A DNA stretch of 64,000 bases from Symsagittifera roscoffensis (taxonomy: Eukaryota; Xenacoelomorpha; Acoela; Convolutidae): contig NC_087062.1 of assembly GCF_963678635.1 (NCBI RefSeq), forward strand, positions 68,247,415 through 68,311,414, written 5' to 3'. Below the pieces are notes generated by a model. It did no database searches and was not told where the DNA came from. It saw only the letters and a list, made by a program, of their open reading frames with translations. Of the stretch, positions 32,155-43,797 are shown in pieces (position 1 is the first letter of the stretch; every line of letters starts with the position of its first letter). Both the position numbers and the translations under genes were made by a program.

Positions 32155-32785
32155 AAAGGATAGCCGGTTACTCTGGAAGTAGCATAGAATGTTCCAACCA
32201 TAGTCTTAAGAAAATAACGGTTTAGAACTTTTTTTAAATTAGTATAATTTTCTCTGCTTGGTGAGATAAAAAAACATGTGTGAAGTTAAAAAACATTAAG
32301 GGATTTTAGAAAATCATAGTAAAATAAACAAATTGTACGGAAATTTTTGTAGAAAAATGATTAGAAAAATTTTGACAAACGATTTTTTTTTTCAAAATTT
32401 TTGCAAAAAACTTTATTTTTTGAAAATTTTGATTCCCAAAACGAAACTAAAAAACTCCAAAAACTAGTTTACTTGCTCAAAGTTAGGTTTCAAGGTCTTG
32501 AATAAGGCATAATTCAGCTGTTGTTAGCCTGCTCGCTCGCTTTATTTTTACGAATTAAGTCGAAAAATCAGAAACTTTAATTCGGTTTTTCTCGACACTA
32601 GAAAAAAGTTTAGGATTTTTTTAAAAAATGGATCGAATCACGACTCCAAGGGCTTTGTTGTGATATACCACTAAACTCATTCCAATCAAAATTTTTGATA
32701 CCTGATTTTGCGTGAAAAACAAAAAAGAAAAAAGCTAAAACACACCCGAATACAAAGTTCCTCCCCATTTTCAATGGTCGAAAAA
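32155..32785 (-). mobile_element. Helentron-like element, family C, inverted
   Basis: Starts AAGGATAGCCGGTTACTC with AGTAGCATAGAATGTTCC, and ends CACACCCGAATACAAAG, CCATTTTCAATGGTCG. It lies just beyond D unit 3 and in opposite orientation to the copy at 24107. Confidence 0.65.
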
Positions 32786-33087
32786 AAAAGGTTAAAATTC
32801 TTCAAAATTGTTCCTCCGCCAGCTATAATAAGAACAAAATGATAATTTTGGTTTGGAATTTTTTTTATAAGATTAAGTATCGTGATATATTCCAGTGTGT
32901 AATTGTGGAGTGCAATTTTTTCGGGCTTAACCAATAAAAGAACAAAATATAGGGCGTTAGTTGTAGTAAAATGCAGTTTGTTCGAAGCCTCATAACTTTG
33001 CGAAAAAAGCTTTAGACCTTTTTAAAGAGCCCCGACAAATAAGTTATTCAAAAAGTTGATGTGAAGAAAATTAAATCATACCTAGCA

Positions 33088-33640
33088 TGAGTATTCCGAC
33101 TAAAATAAACAAAAACTGTATCAGAGCAAACGATATTTTTTTTTATAAATCATCCCCCACCCACTATTTACAGCACTAATCGATTTATTTGGAACACAAC
33201 AAATAAATCGATAGACCAAATAGCATGGCTCAATTCAATTAGGAACGATTTCTACGGCGGATTGAATCTCGGCTTGCGCGTTAATAGCACGAAGCATATC
33301 GCGCGCTAATTGCACGAAACATAAATTTAAACCCCAATAACTTTACGAAAAATGATGCAGATGAAATATCTTTGTAATTTTGAGCTCAAGACAACAATAT
33401 CTCTATCAGATGATACAAAAAGTTCGTCAAAAATGGTTGGTTTAAAAGTTAAAATTTATCTGGAGAAAAAACCTAAATGCCAAGTTGGGACTCTTTACAC
33501 CCACATAACTATAAGAAACATTTTCGCAAGTGAAGAATTTTTTAAAATTGAGTTCAGGACAACAGTGTTTTTTGATTGACAAAATAAAATTGGCTCAAAT
33601 ACTCCATCATTTTCTCCAAAAGTCGGAATACAACAAAATT
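33088..33640 (-). mobile_element. Family B element, inverted, diverged
   Basis: Recognisable blocks: CATCCCCCACCCACTATTTAC, GGAACGATTTCTACGGCGGA, TATCGCGCGCTAATTG, AACTTTACGAAAAATGATG, then a second CACCCACATAACTATAAG block that looks like an internal duplication. It ends AAAAGTCGGAATACAAC. A perfect 13-bp hairpin (ATCGATTTATTTG...) lies at 33179-33212. Confidence 0.5.
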
Positions 33641-33649
33641 CCATGATAA

Positions 33650-34650
33650 TTCGAACATATATCCAGCATAACAAGATACACGTTTCCTGATGAAAACGGT
33701 ATGTCTTCAATGAACTAAAATTTACTGCTTCTTTCACTCCATAAAATTCTTTTACATTTATTTTTTCACATTTTTTGGTTGTACGCAGTGTATAATTTCT
33801 TATTGAACAATGTCTTTTTTTGTTGCAAATTTCGGTAACCCGTTAAAAAAATTAACAATAAAATCAGTCAGTTTTCTCATTAGTTCTCAAAATTATCTAT
33901 AACTTATCTTAAAAAATGAGAAAAAAAACTATACTTGCAAATATTTTGTACAGCAAAGACAGGCGGTATAATTTTTCTATTCAAAATAGCTAGTTAAGAA
34001 GTCGAAACTTGTATGGAAAAAAAACCAGCCTTCGAAAGTCGGAAGAATACAATTGGCCCAGTGAATTCCGAGTTATTTCAATTGAGATCGTTTTTTGGGC
34101 TAACCTATTTTGGGTCAACTTAACAAGAAAACACTTCTTAAGTATTTGATGAGGTGAAGTATTTGATGGGCTCATTAATACAAGTATTTGATGGGCCCAT
34201 TAATACGCCCACTATTTTGATTAAATCGATAGAAAATTAAGCGAACTCTTCAATCCCTTTTTGGAAAGACTTGAATTTAATTCCGGAGAGGTAGCTTTAT
34301 AATCGGGAAGACTGACAGAAAGCAAATCGAAAGAATGTAAAAAGTGAAATAATTACTTTTTCAGCACATTTCTGTCAAAATTACCATAATGTATGCATGA
34401 ACTAAGTGGTATAAGCAGACAGTATTCTGCTGGTATAAATAGGATACATAATTATCTGTAACACTCACTTATCGATTGCATCATTAAACCATACTATCAA
34501 GTTAACACTTTTAAATTAATTGATCCCCGCTCCTTCAGCAAAGACGGAGATAACGGACCAATTGAGCAATCTCCAAATCTCCACCCTCCCATTCTCGTTA
34601 TAGCTCAATATGTACTTGAGACATGTTTAAAACAACTTGAAAACAGTTTG
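33650..34650. other. Anonymous AT-rich stretch
   Basis: AAGTATTTGATGGGCTCATTAATAC is imperfectly repeated at 34158-34205. No other feature is supported. Confidence 0.5.
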
Positions 34651-34655
34651 AATCT

Positions 34656-34930
34656 GGCCGGATCTAGGATTTTCTCGAGGCGGGCGGGGGAGGGTTTTCT
34701 TCTATGCTGTTTTGGATTCCACAAACAAATACCTAAATGATTGTACCGCGCTCAAAATCGCTCCAAAAATATGCGAATTTGCGAGATCCGCAACTGTATT
34801 TGCGGAATCCGCAACTGTATTTGCGGAATCCAGAACAGTTTGTGGAATCCACAAACAAATGATAAGACATTTGTATAGTTAAATTAACGTGACAGCAGAC
34901 AGGCAATTTTTCAAGTTTTTGTTTTTTAGT
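34656..34930. repeat. GGAATCC dyad repeat (family G) fused to a family A left end
   Basis: GGATCTAGGATTTTCTCGAGG and a G-rich tract (34656-34695) pass into CTGTTTTGGATTCCAC and then units such as TTTGCGGAATCCGCAACTG. About 150 bp of this match 46265-46420 closely. GCGGAATCCGC and GTGGAATCCAC are palindromic cores. Confidence 0.65.
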
Positions 34931-35005
34931 GGAGCTTTCATTTGCCTCTGCTAAAATAACATACGCGTATTCAAAAAATAGCAAAACTTGAAATTATTTA
35001 ACAAC

Positions 35006-35286
35006 CAGTAGCGTGCTTAGGGGGTATGGGACCGCTTCCCTTCCCCTTCAATTGACATAGGGGCGACCCCTCTTCAATTCTGTTTGCCAAATTTTTCCAA
35101 AGGGACCCCCTTTGGTATAACTTTATGACATCCATTTATCGCTGAACAACCTTAAAAACTTCTCCGACGGCGCCTTTGGCGCCAGTATGACTAATTTTGA
35201 GTGGAGAGCGAGCGCAAAATTTTCCGAAACCCTGCAAAGGCCAGCAAAATTTTCGAAACCTAGGAAAGGTTCTGCGCACGCCACTG
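35006..35286. mobile_element. hAT-type MITE with CAGTAGCGTGC ends
   Basis: Terminal repeats CAGTAGCGTGC and GCGCACGCCACTG, and an exact 8-bp target duplication TTAACAAC (34998-35005 and 35287-35294). The core (GACGGCGCCTTTGGCGCCAG, AAGGGACCCCCTTTGG) is shared with family A but the ends are not. It is 281 bp with no coding. Confidence 0.9.
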
Positions 35287-35654
35287 TTAACAACTCTAAA
35301 TATTTCTCATTCATTTGAACGTTATTTGAACTAATTTTGAGCGAATCAGGCACTAGTAAGAAAAGTTTCTCATCAAATTCTCTTGAGTAATTAACGTTGC
35401 TTATTTGTGATAATCACCTCTTTTTTTTCAGATCGATTATCTAATTGAACCATTCGCACCTCAAGGGAATCGTTATGCTCAGCACTCGGATGTCTTTATT
35501 AAATCTGAGTTCAGGGCATCAATATCTTTCAGATAGTGTTAGATGAAAGACATTTGGTCCAATTTAATTGGTCCCAAAAGTCAACCTAATGGTCACCTAA
35601 ACTAATTGGCCCCATGAGTTCCCAAACACACTGATTTTATGTGATGCGTTGTAG

Positions 35655-35935
35655 TTATTAGGTTCCACGACAATCTACCCAATAAGCTATTCTACCCAAT
35701 ACTTATCTATCCTGTATTCGCGGAGATAGATCCGGCACTAATTTTCGTTTAGAGTCCTACCCTCTGTTGGCAAGCTCGCAACACGTCGGCGCGACTGCAG
35801 CGATCAATATTTTCCTGTTATCATTCCGTCTTAAATTAGGCGAAGAGTAGATTGGAATAGGGTAGATTGGTGTGTAGGGTAGAATGGCATCGGGTGAAAT
35901 GGTATAGAGTAGATTGGATTGGGTAAGATTCTCCT
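35655..35935. repeat. Inverted repeat of CTACCC / GGGTAG words
   Basis: The left part has AATCTACCCAATAAG and TTCTACCCAATAC; the right part has GTAGATTGGAATAGGGTAGATTGG and GTAGGGTAGAATGG-type units. The centre is unusually GC-rich (GCAACACGTCGGCGCGACTGC). It looks like a small foldback element. Confidence 0.5.
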
Positions 35936-36385
35936 GCTATCATTTATTAGCTGTATGGGCAGAAGAACAAACGAAACTTCAGAGTATTAAAATTTCTAAT
36001 TTTTTGAAAAAGCGAGCAAAATAAATGTAGCCAACCATCACTGCGGAACTTGAAAATTTGACAAAAAACTGGCTAGGATTTTTTTTCCCCAAATTTGTTT
36101 CCCAGTTCAAATTTTTGAAGCAATGATTATGTGAAAATAACCTAGCTGAAATTAAAAAAAATGAGACTTCCGTTTTCCATTTTAAACTATTCCTATGAGC
36201 AATTTTTCGGTGATACAACAAAAATTTTAATATCTAGCAACTCTCTACGAGCTGCTTACTGCAGCAAATCTGGGATTGCAGCTCATTTGAATCAATCACA
36301 TAAAAGTGAAAAATTTAATTAAATTTTGACTTCTTTGCTTGGCATTATCTTCGCTTACCCTGCCATGGATGTATAATAGCATCAA
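35936..36385. other. Anonymous AT-rich stretch
   Basis: No feature recognised. Confidence 0.5.
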
Positions 36386-36386
36386 C

Positions 36387-36790
36387 TTTTGTTCCAACTA
36401 AATTCGAAGAAAATGACGGAATATTTGTGCTCGTGTGATTTTTTTTCTCCAGCAAAATTTCGGTTTCTAGCTACTAACTTTTGACAATATTAAAAACTAA
36501 TGTTATCCTGAGCTCAGTTTTTCACCTATTTCACCTTTGATCGTTTTTTAATAAAATTATGGGTTCATTATAAAATTATGGATTGAAGATGCTCTTTTAA
36601 ATGGATAGAGGCTATGGTTTAAATGGATAGAGGCATGCTCTTTGGTCTATTCAATGCTTTGCTAAATGCAAATTATATCATTTTGTACTTAACACAACGT
36701 GTGGAGAGTTGACTTAAAAAAAAACTTTTCAAAAGTTTTTGATTTTTTTTCTCATTTTTTAAAAAGCTTAGAAGCATACTCTACTTGAAG
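36387..36790 (+). mobile_element. Family B element, 5' part, diverged
   Basis: TTGTTCCAACTAAATTCGAAG, GACGGAATATTTGTGCTCG, TGTTATCCTGAGCTCAG and GTACTTAACACAACGTGTGG follow family B order. Its 3' end may be TATACGAGCAGTCTCGTT at 37440-37457, beyond a tandem duplication. Confidence 0.5.
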
Positions 36791-37435
36791 TAAGTTGTGA
36801 TCAGTCAAGAAAACTAAGAGATTGACAGATATCTCTAGTTTCTAGTTAAGAGAGATCAGTATAGAGCTCTCAGTGTGGACCAGGTAGGTAATTTAGTATG
36901 AGCTTAGAGTTGCAATCATAAGATAGTGGGGTCGCAACTCACTAGAAACCAAATGATTAACCTTGTTAGTTTAATAATGACAGACTATCAACAAAATAAT
37001 CAGCTAAGTTCATCAGTTCTACGCTTTAAAGTTTTGACAGGTTATGCGCCCAGTATAACGCTAGAAGGTGAGGGTAAAATGATACACAACTTAAGTAGGT
37101 GTTTTAGAGCATAGAAGCATACTCTACTTAAGTTGTCTCTAGTAATCTCAAGTTTCTAGTTGATAGAGATCAGTATATGACTCTCAGAGTGTACGAAATT
37201 GCTCAGTTAGTATTCATAGGACTGCAATCATAAGATAGTGCGGTCAAAATTCACTTGGTCCCGAAACTTTAACACTGTTAATTTAATGTTGACAGTGTAT
37301 CAGCAAAAAACGATAAATTGAAAAGTTCTAAGTTCGTTAGATTCAACATTTGTTTTGAAATTTTCAACAATTATTTGAATTGAAACAACTCTAGAGAAAT
37401 TGGAGTTGAAATGCAGTCAGAAAACTTAGGATTTT
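36765..37435. repeat. Tandem duplication, unit ~335 bp, two copies
   Basis: AGAAGCATACTCTACTT (36770 and 37106), GAGATCAGTATA and CAATCATAAGATAGTG recur in order. It appears to be inserted between the 5' part and 3' end of a family B element. Confidence 0.7.
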
Positions 37436-37439
37436 GCTT

Positions 37440-39060
37440 TTATACGAGCAGTCTCGTTACCATCAGTTTTTGACTAATAGCTTTACTCTTCAAATATATA
37501 CAAAAACAACACTGTTCGTATCAAAAGAAAATATTGAAAATTCCTATTAAATTTAGGGTGTTTAAAATGGATTTTTTGAATTAAAAAAACTACGAACTAC
37601 GAAAAAAAGACAATTCAAACTAAAAAGTACAAAGCAATAAATTTTTCATCTAGTGAAAAAGTGTCTAGATCAATTTAGTTTCATGAAATCAATATTGGTT
37701 GATTTGATGTTGATATAAAATTCAACGGAACTAGAGACCAGTCAAAAATATGGAGCTGTTGCAATTTCATTCAAACTTCAGTAACCATTTTTTCAATCAA
37801 TTGACGTAAGTTTGACTGGTTTTTATCCTCCGTGACTTATTATCGGCTCATTTTTTCACGCTGCTCTTCTGCGACTGCAATGTAGTCTGGCTGGTCTATT
37901 CACACACTTTTGATTTCTCCTTTTCACAAAACTACCGAAAGCAAATTGGATATAAGTGCAAAATTTTTTTCATGAAATTGGCCAAATTTGCAACCTCTAT
38001 TACTTAATAACATCATAACATCCCCAAAAAAATCCTAACTAAAATAATTTTTTGGTTTGACGTCAAAATAGCAGTATTTCAGATAGTTTGGGAAAAATTT
38101 ATTAAAAAATACTTATAAAAAAAAATTTCTGTCTGAAAAACTGGCAGAAGCTTTCGTCACGTTCTTTAAAAGTCAGAACATAGTCATGTGAAGTCACACA
38201 TATATATTCGAAAAACCAAATAAAACATGTGAATGAAACTTTGTTAATGGATGAGAAATCTATCACTTTGTACTTTCTTTTTTGTTTAATGATTACTGTC
38301 GGAACTAAAAAAATCAGTCCGAACCTTCAGCGCTTCGCTCTGATACGAGCAGTCTTGTAAGCGTTTTTTTTATTAATAGTTTTTGATTAATCTTCAAACA
38401 TACAAAAAACAACAACACTGCTCGCATCAAGAGAGAAAATCCTCAGAAATTCGAATGTTATTAAGACATTTAACATTTGCCTTTTGCAAGGCTTTTTTTG
38501 TAAGGCAAAAATTTACAAAAAAAATCACAACTCAAATTACAAACGACAAATTAATAATTTATTCATGTAGTAAAAACTGGTTTGGAACAATTCAATTTCT
38601 TCAAATCAATTTAAATGATTTGATGTTGCTATTGAATAATATGATGTTGCGAAGTAGAGACCTTTTTTAAAATCACGGAGCTGTTACATTAAATTGATGC
38701 AACAGTTTGACATAGTTTCGGCTGGTTTATATTCTCACAATTTTCAATTTGCACGGTAATTTACGAGTTAAAAAACTGGCAATTAGCGCTACTTAGTTTT
38801 CATAAGCTAGCCAAATTTGCAACATTTAAAATATATTAACATCATAAACTCCCAAAGAAAAGCGCAACTGAAATAAAAGTCTAGTTTGAGCTCAAATAGT
38901 CAAAATTTTTGTATAGTTTGAAAAAATTTTACCAAAAAAAAAATGATTTAAAAATTCAAGTCTATCTCAAAACCAAGCATAAGCATTTGTCATTTTCTTC
39001 GAAAGTCGGAGCATACTCACGAGTTTTTTTTCCAAAAATTTAAAACAGTTAAACTGGGAT
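37440..39060. repeat. Diverged tandem duplication, unit 0.7-0.9 kb
   Basis: Both copies start with a family B 3' end (ATACGAGCAGTCTCG at 37441, ATACGAGCAGTCTTG at 38343). Both then have a TTTTTGACTAATAG/TTTTTGATTAATC and ACAACACTG pattern, later CATCATAA..CCCAAA and a GTCAGAACATA/GTCGGAGCATA block. Copies are heavily diverged. Confidence 0.5.
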
Positions 39061-39079
39061 TTTCCAAAAAACCTAAACT

Positions 39080-39550
39080 CATGCTAGTAGTTTATTGCTT
39101 TCGCAACTCGAACAGATTTTTCTTAATGAAGCATATAATTTTGCAGTTGCTTGCCGGATAAACAAAAGCATTAAACAAAAGCGTTTAAAAAAAGTTTTCA
39201 AATTCCGATTTGTTACAAGCACTGCGCAAAAAAATCAAGTTTACTGGATAACAATTGGCCAAGCACAAACATTGAACATTTGTCAGGAAAGTTAGTACAA
39301 AGTAAAGTGTGGCTCTTTTTTCTCCTAAACTTAATTTTTTTGTGTCTTAAAAAAATTGGGATAAAAATCATGCCAGTAGTTTGTCGCATTTTCTCATCAC
39401 TTAAGCAGATTTAATGAAAAATTTGAAGAGAAATATTTTTCGTTGCTTGCCGGATCTAATTTTTTTCTACAAAAACAAAATAAATTGAAAAAATTCTTCG
39501 CTTTGCTACAAACGCTGTGCAGTAAAATTTAAGTTTACTACACCAGCTAC
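39080..39550. repeat. Diverged tandem duplication, unit ~285 bp
   Basis: ATGCTAGTAGTTTATTGC...TTGCTTGCCGGAT...AAGTTTACT at 39080-39245 recurs as ATGCCAGTAGTTTGTCGC...TTGCTTGCCGGAT...AAGTTTACT at 39369-39540. Confidence 0.65.
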
Positions 39551-39808
39551 ATGGCAGAAATTCATAGATCGCGTTTGAAAGAGAGGTATTTAAGGTAAGC
39601 GGATCTTTTAAATTTTTGATATTCACTACCCTGATACAAAAGGGGGGAGTCGTTAGATGGTGCAAAACTTGCATATGCCTTTAACTGAATTTTTCTAGTG
39701 CAGGTAAAATACGGTTAATAATTTGTTAATAGATAGGAAGGAAACCAAGGAAGGTAAGCTAATTGTTCCAACAAATTCGCAAAAAAATGAAATATTTCGA
39801 AGGTGTTA

Positions 39809-40580
39809 CCCGCACTAGAATAGAATTTCGTAGAAAAAATTTGATTATAGTGGATTATATCGGCAAAAAATTTAACCCATATAATCGATTTTCATTACTT
39901 TTGTTTTCCTGATTTTTATCCTTTAACATGCACATCATCCCTCCACACCCGCCCTCGCCCTCCCCCACCACACTCTATTCCACACCAGCACGCCCCATTC
40001 CACACAACCTCCCCCAAACCCCCCCCCCCCACCCACACTCATCCTATTATCTCCCTAGCCACTAAACATTATTCTAAAACCCTTTCAACGCACACATATC
40101 CTTCAACCAAACCCCCCCCCCCCCCCCCCCAACAGGGACGTAAGGGGGGGGGGGGTGTAAAATCAGGTGGTTGGCAAACTGTGGGGATCAAAATGGCTGA
40201 GCGCTACTTTCATCCTAACCAGACCCAATGGGGGTTTGCATAAAAGAGGGATCAACATGGGATGTAGGAAAAGGAGGATAGAAAATAGAAAAAAAATCAC
40301 ATAGAGAAATAGAGAAAAATCGGGAAGGGAATTAGTTGAGAACAAAACAAAAACTTCCTGACCAAAAGTAAGTCTCAATTTTGTAATTTTCTAATAAAAA
40401 GTGGGGTAAATCAAATGCAACTGCCAGTTTGTAAGAAGAGTGCACTGAGTAGAGTTGAAAATTTCAAACTAATATTAGAAAAAAAAATTACTAATCCATT
40501 ATAATTGATTATATTTGATTGAAATGGGTTTTATTGATTTGTGGAAAAATAGATTATAATCAATTTTTAATCGAGCTCAA
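39809..40580. mobile_element. Foldback element, family E, with C-to-G switching centre
   Basis: Left end CCCGCACTAGAATAG, then TTGATTATAGTGGATTATAT. The centre is C-rich from 39940 to 40130 (including a run of 19 C at 40112-40130) and becomes G-rich at once (AACAGGGACG, 12 G at 40144-40155). Right arm: TCCATTATAATTGATTATA and CAATTTTTAATCGAG. Length and plan match the element at 19234. Confidence 0.55.
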
Positions 40581-40659
40581 AATCAAATGATGTATTTGCT
40601 AAGAGTTTTTTGTTCAAATATGAAGATCTGGAAATGATCATTTGGTTTATAAAAGATAA

Positions 40660-40916
40660 CAAGACTGCTCGTATCTGGGCGAAGCCTTAAATGTTCCGAC
40701 TGCCTTTTGAGGTCTATGGAGCAATAAAATTAAGAAAAAACTAAATGTAATAAGTCTGCTCGTATCAGGGCTAAGCCCTGAAGGTTTGGACTGCCTTTTA
40801 AGGTTCGTGGAGCACTGATAACATTGAAAAATTAAATTAAGTAAGACAAAAAGAATTTTTTTAAAAAAAATTGGAAATTTTATATGAAAATCATCGCCCT
40901 GATACGAGCAGTCTTG
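40660..40916. mobile_element. Nested family B 3' ends
   Basis: Two inverted 3' ends in a row (CAAGACTGCTCGTATCTGGG at 40660, GTCTGCTCGTATCAGGGC at 40757, each followed by a GACTGCCTTTT block) and one direct 3' end, GCCCTGATACGAGCAGTCTTG read from 40896. The pattern suggests insertions into insertions. Confidence 0.6.
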
Positions 40917-40919
40917 TCT

Positions 40920-41940
40920 TCACTTTGTGCTTAAGGAATTTCTTTCTAAAATGGGCTTTCTTTTTTCTTTTTTTTCTTCACTTTGAGATTAAGGAATTTC
41001 TTTTTTCTTTTTTCTTTATTTTGAGTTTAATAACTTTCTATCAAAAATGGGATTTCTGTTTTGTTTGTGACAATTTTTATTAGAAATGTTGGCTGCAGCG
41101 AACACTGCAAAAAAATGTGCCGAACACGTTGATTTTTCAGTTTTGAGCACTTGGAGAGTTGGATAAAACACATGTGCTCAATAAGTTTTCCTGCTTTCTT
41201 TGCATATCATAACACATATTTATTATGTTTCTATGCTGTACTTAAAAAAAGCTGGAAATCATTATGTTTTAATTCTTAATTAATCAATCACACAAATAAA
41301 ATAAAAAATAAAACCGTTTGTGTTGGCATGAAACTTTTTTAAAATGCGGATGTTTTTAGTGTTTTTTTTCTCATATGATTTATGTTAGATAAGCAAGAGC
41401 TTATATTTCATCTCGAAAATGGCTCGCATCTCAACACTCCGTATTGTTACAAAATTGTCTCGAACGTTTTCTCGATAATTGTTCGCATCTCGACACTCGT
41501 GTCTCGAGTATTATCCTAAAGTTTGTCGATGCATTTTTTAAATGTTATTTATCTATACTACTAAGACACTGCTGTAAAACTGTATGTTCTAGGAGGGCTG
41601 GTGATTAACTGTTGCAGAATATCAAATATATGTTGTTTTTATTTAAAAAAGTGTTGATATCGGATCAGGTTTAGTTTTTATTTGGCTAAAGTTTGTCTCA
41701 CTGTTTTCCCGCATGCAATTTGTTTATGTAAATAGCAAACAGAAAATAGATGCAGCCTGACCGTGTTTAAATCATCCCGGTTGACCGCCATACACCAAAA
41801 ATGCTAGGCATACACATTCATAACTTAAATATGATTAAAAGCAGATTAGTTCTTGCTTATGATATATCTCATAGAGTAGTTTTTCTATGAGATTTAAATG
41901 TCGTTCTAATGCAAGAGTATTTACTATCCGGGGTTACTGT
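40920..41940. other. Anonymous stretch
   Basis: A CTTTTTTCTTT-rich tract with a short direct repeat (CTTCACTTTG...AAGGAATTTCTTT) lies at 40920-41030, and CTCGCATCTCAACAC-type repeats at 41420-41505. A family F end lies at 41775-41815. Confidence 0.45.
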
Positions 41941-41944
41941 GTGA

Positions 41945-42847
41945 CCCGCACCAGAGTTCCATGGATAATAATTGATTATAATGGAAAATTGTTGTCCAAA
42001 ATGTTGTCATTATAGTCCATTATTGGTGCAAATTTAGACGACGAAATTGATTATATTGTCATTACAATCGATTATTATCGTAAAAACACAATTCATTAAA
42101 ATCCGTTTTAATGGATTATAATCAAACAAAAATCCATTATGATCGATTGTATCGGATTATAATCTATTCTTTTTTTGCAAACATTTCTGCTTTACTCATG
42201 GCCTACTCGCCATCTAAACCTACTCGAATTAACCCCCTCCCCCCACTTTACCCCCATCCGCATTTGCACAAACCCCTCCACCAGTAAATAAAATGGAGGG
42301 TAAATTGAGGAGATGTAAACTGTTAAACTGTGGGGGTGTATATCATAAACCTCCTCCCCCAAAGTCTACCAATAAATAACCTCCCATAAAGGGGGGCGAA
42401 TGGCGGTTGTGGTAAACTGGCAGGGAAGTGAGGGAGGGGAAGGGGGGGGGGGGATAAACAGGAAGGGGGTAAACGGGGTACTTAAGACAAAAATTATAAA
42501 AATTGAAAAGTGAAATGTAACGTTTTATGAAATCTAATACGTAGCAACTGCACTAAACAGGAAATGCAATAGCTTAGAAAAAATTGTAAATTTCATGACT
42601 AACCTCACAAAAAAATCTATTGTAATTGATTATAACCGATTATAAGGGATTATATTGGCATAAAAAATCTCAGAATTACAATCCATTTTTCATGGATTAT
42701 AACCGATTATAATCGATTATATTGTTATAAAAATAATGGATTACAATCCATTTTTGATGGATTATAATATTTTATTTTTTGTAATTTTATAGAAACTGAC
42801 TATGAATGACAGTATGATTGATTATTATCCATGGAGCTCCAGTGCGG
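41945..42847. mobile_element. Foldback element, family E, best palindromic copy
   Basis: Left end CCCGCACCAGAGTTCCATGG then ATAATAATTGATTATAATGG; right end ATTGATTATTATCCATGGAG then CTCCAGTGCGG. Each arm has 200 bp or more of GATTATAATCGATTATA-type words. The centre runs C-rich (42220-42290, CCCCCTCCCCCCAC), forms CCCCTCCACC...GGAGGG, and ends G-rich (42390-42480). No target duplication could be found. Confidence 0.65.
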
Positions 42848-42849
42848 AG

Positions 42850-43720
42850 AGCAAACAAACACAAAGTTATTAGCATTAAAAATAAAAAACAAAAAGGTCA
42901 ACTTTGTATTTTATGCATAGTTGCTATTCGTACAACTTCCTTCGAGAAAATGCTTGCCATACAATATCATAAAGGGAAAAGGAGCAAGTCATCAAAATTT
43001 GGATTGAGGAATGTATGGTAAACTGCATCAGAGCTGCTTAAATATTTTTTCGTCAAACTAGGAAAAAAACGGTTAGAAAAGGTTGCACGACCAACCATAA
43101 AATTTTACTTAAAACTTCCAAAAACAAAAATAATTTTCTATACTGCAAGTGCCCCAAATTTCAATCAGAACAGTAAGCCCACTATGGCAGAAACTTTTGA
43201 CGCCAACTTTTGACGCTTCGTGGTTAAGCATCAAAAAATCAAAAAGTAACATAAATTGAGAAATATTAAAAAACAGCACTTTTCTGGAAAAATATATAAA
43301 AATTGACTGGTAAAAAACAGCCTAATTTGTTTTTTTTGCGAGCATTAAAAAGGAGCCAATTCTAATTTAGAGCTGATTTTGAAGAGAGCGCTTTTTGACC
43401 ACAGTATTTTTTATCTGTTAATTTTTCACTAAAAAAATCAAGCACAACGCAGAATCAAAATACACTTCCTTCAGTGTTGTATCAGTCAAACTCTTCCTTG
43501 ATTTTTCTACGGGCTAATAAAAAATGGTGTAGCAGAATTTTAACAAAAGTCTTTTAGGAATGTGATGGTGAAAAGCACTGGTCCACTCCTGGCTGATCCA
43601 TGGTGATTTCCTCTCATGTAAATAAATTAACTGGCAAATGCTTTTAAGGCTCACTATTCTTAACAGTTTCGTCAATTCCGTTTTGGTTTCAATTTATTTA
43701 AAAAAGATATATTGATTTTT
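42850..43720. other. Anonymous stretch
   Basis: A family F-like piece occurs at 42945-42990. Otherwise no feature. Confidence 0.4.
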
Positions 43721-43724
43721 TAAA

Positions 43725-43797
43725 TTTCATTACTGCTCCAGAGACCTTAGGAGGCAGTCGGAACATTGAGGACTTCACCCTGACACGAGCAGTCTTG
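43725..43797 (+). mobile_element. Family B 3' end, solo
   Basis: CTGCTCCAGAGACCTTAGG, GCAGTCGGAACATTGAGG and ACACGAGCAGTCTTG; hairpin partly eroded. Confidence 0.65.

Noticed and set aside
35430-35530. Possible plus-strand exon after TTTTTTTTCAG (IDYLIEPFAPQGNRYAQHSD...)
   Set aside because: The acceptor is good, but the end of the ORF (GAGTTCAGGGCATCAATATC) matches family B sequence and there is no partner exon.
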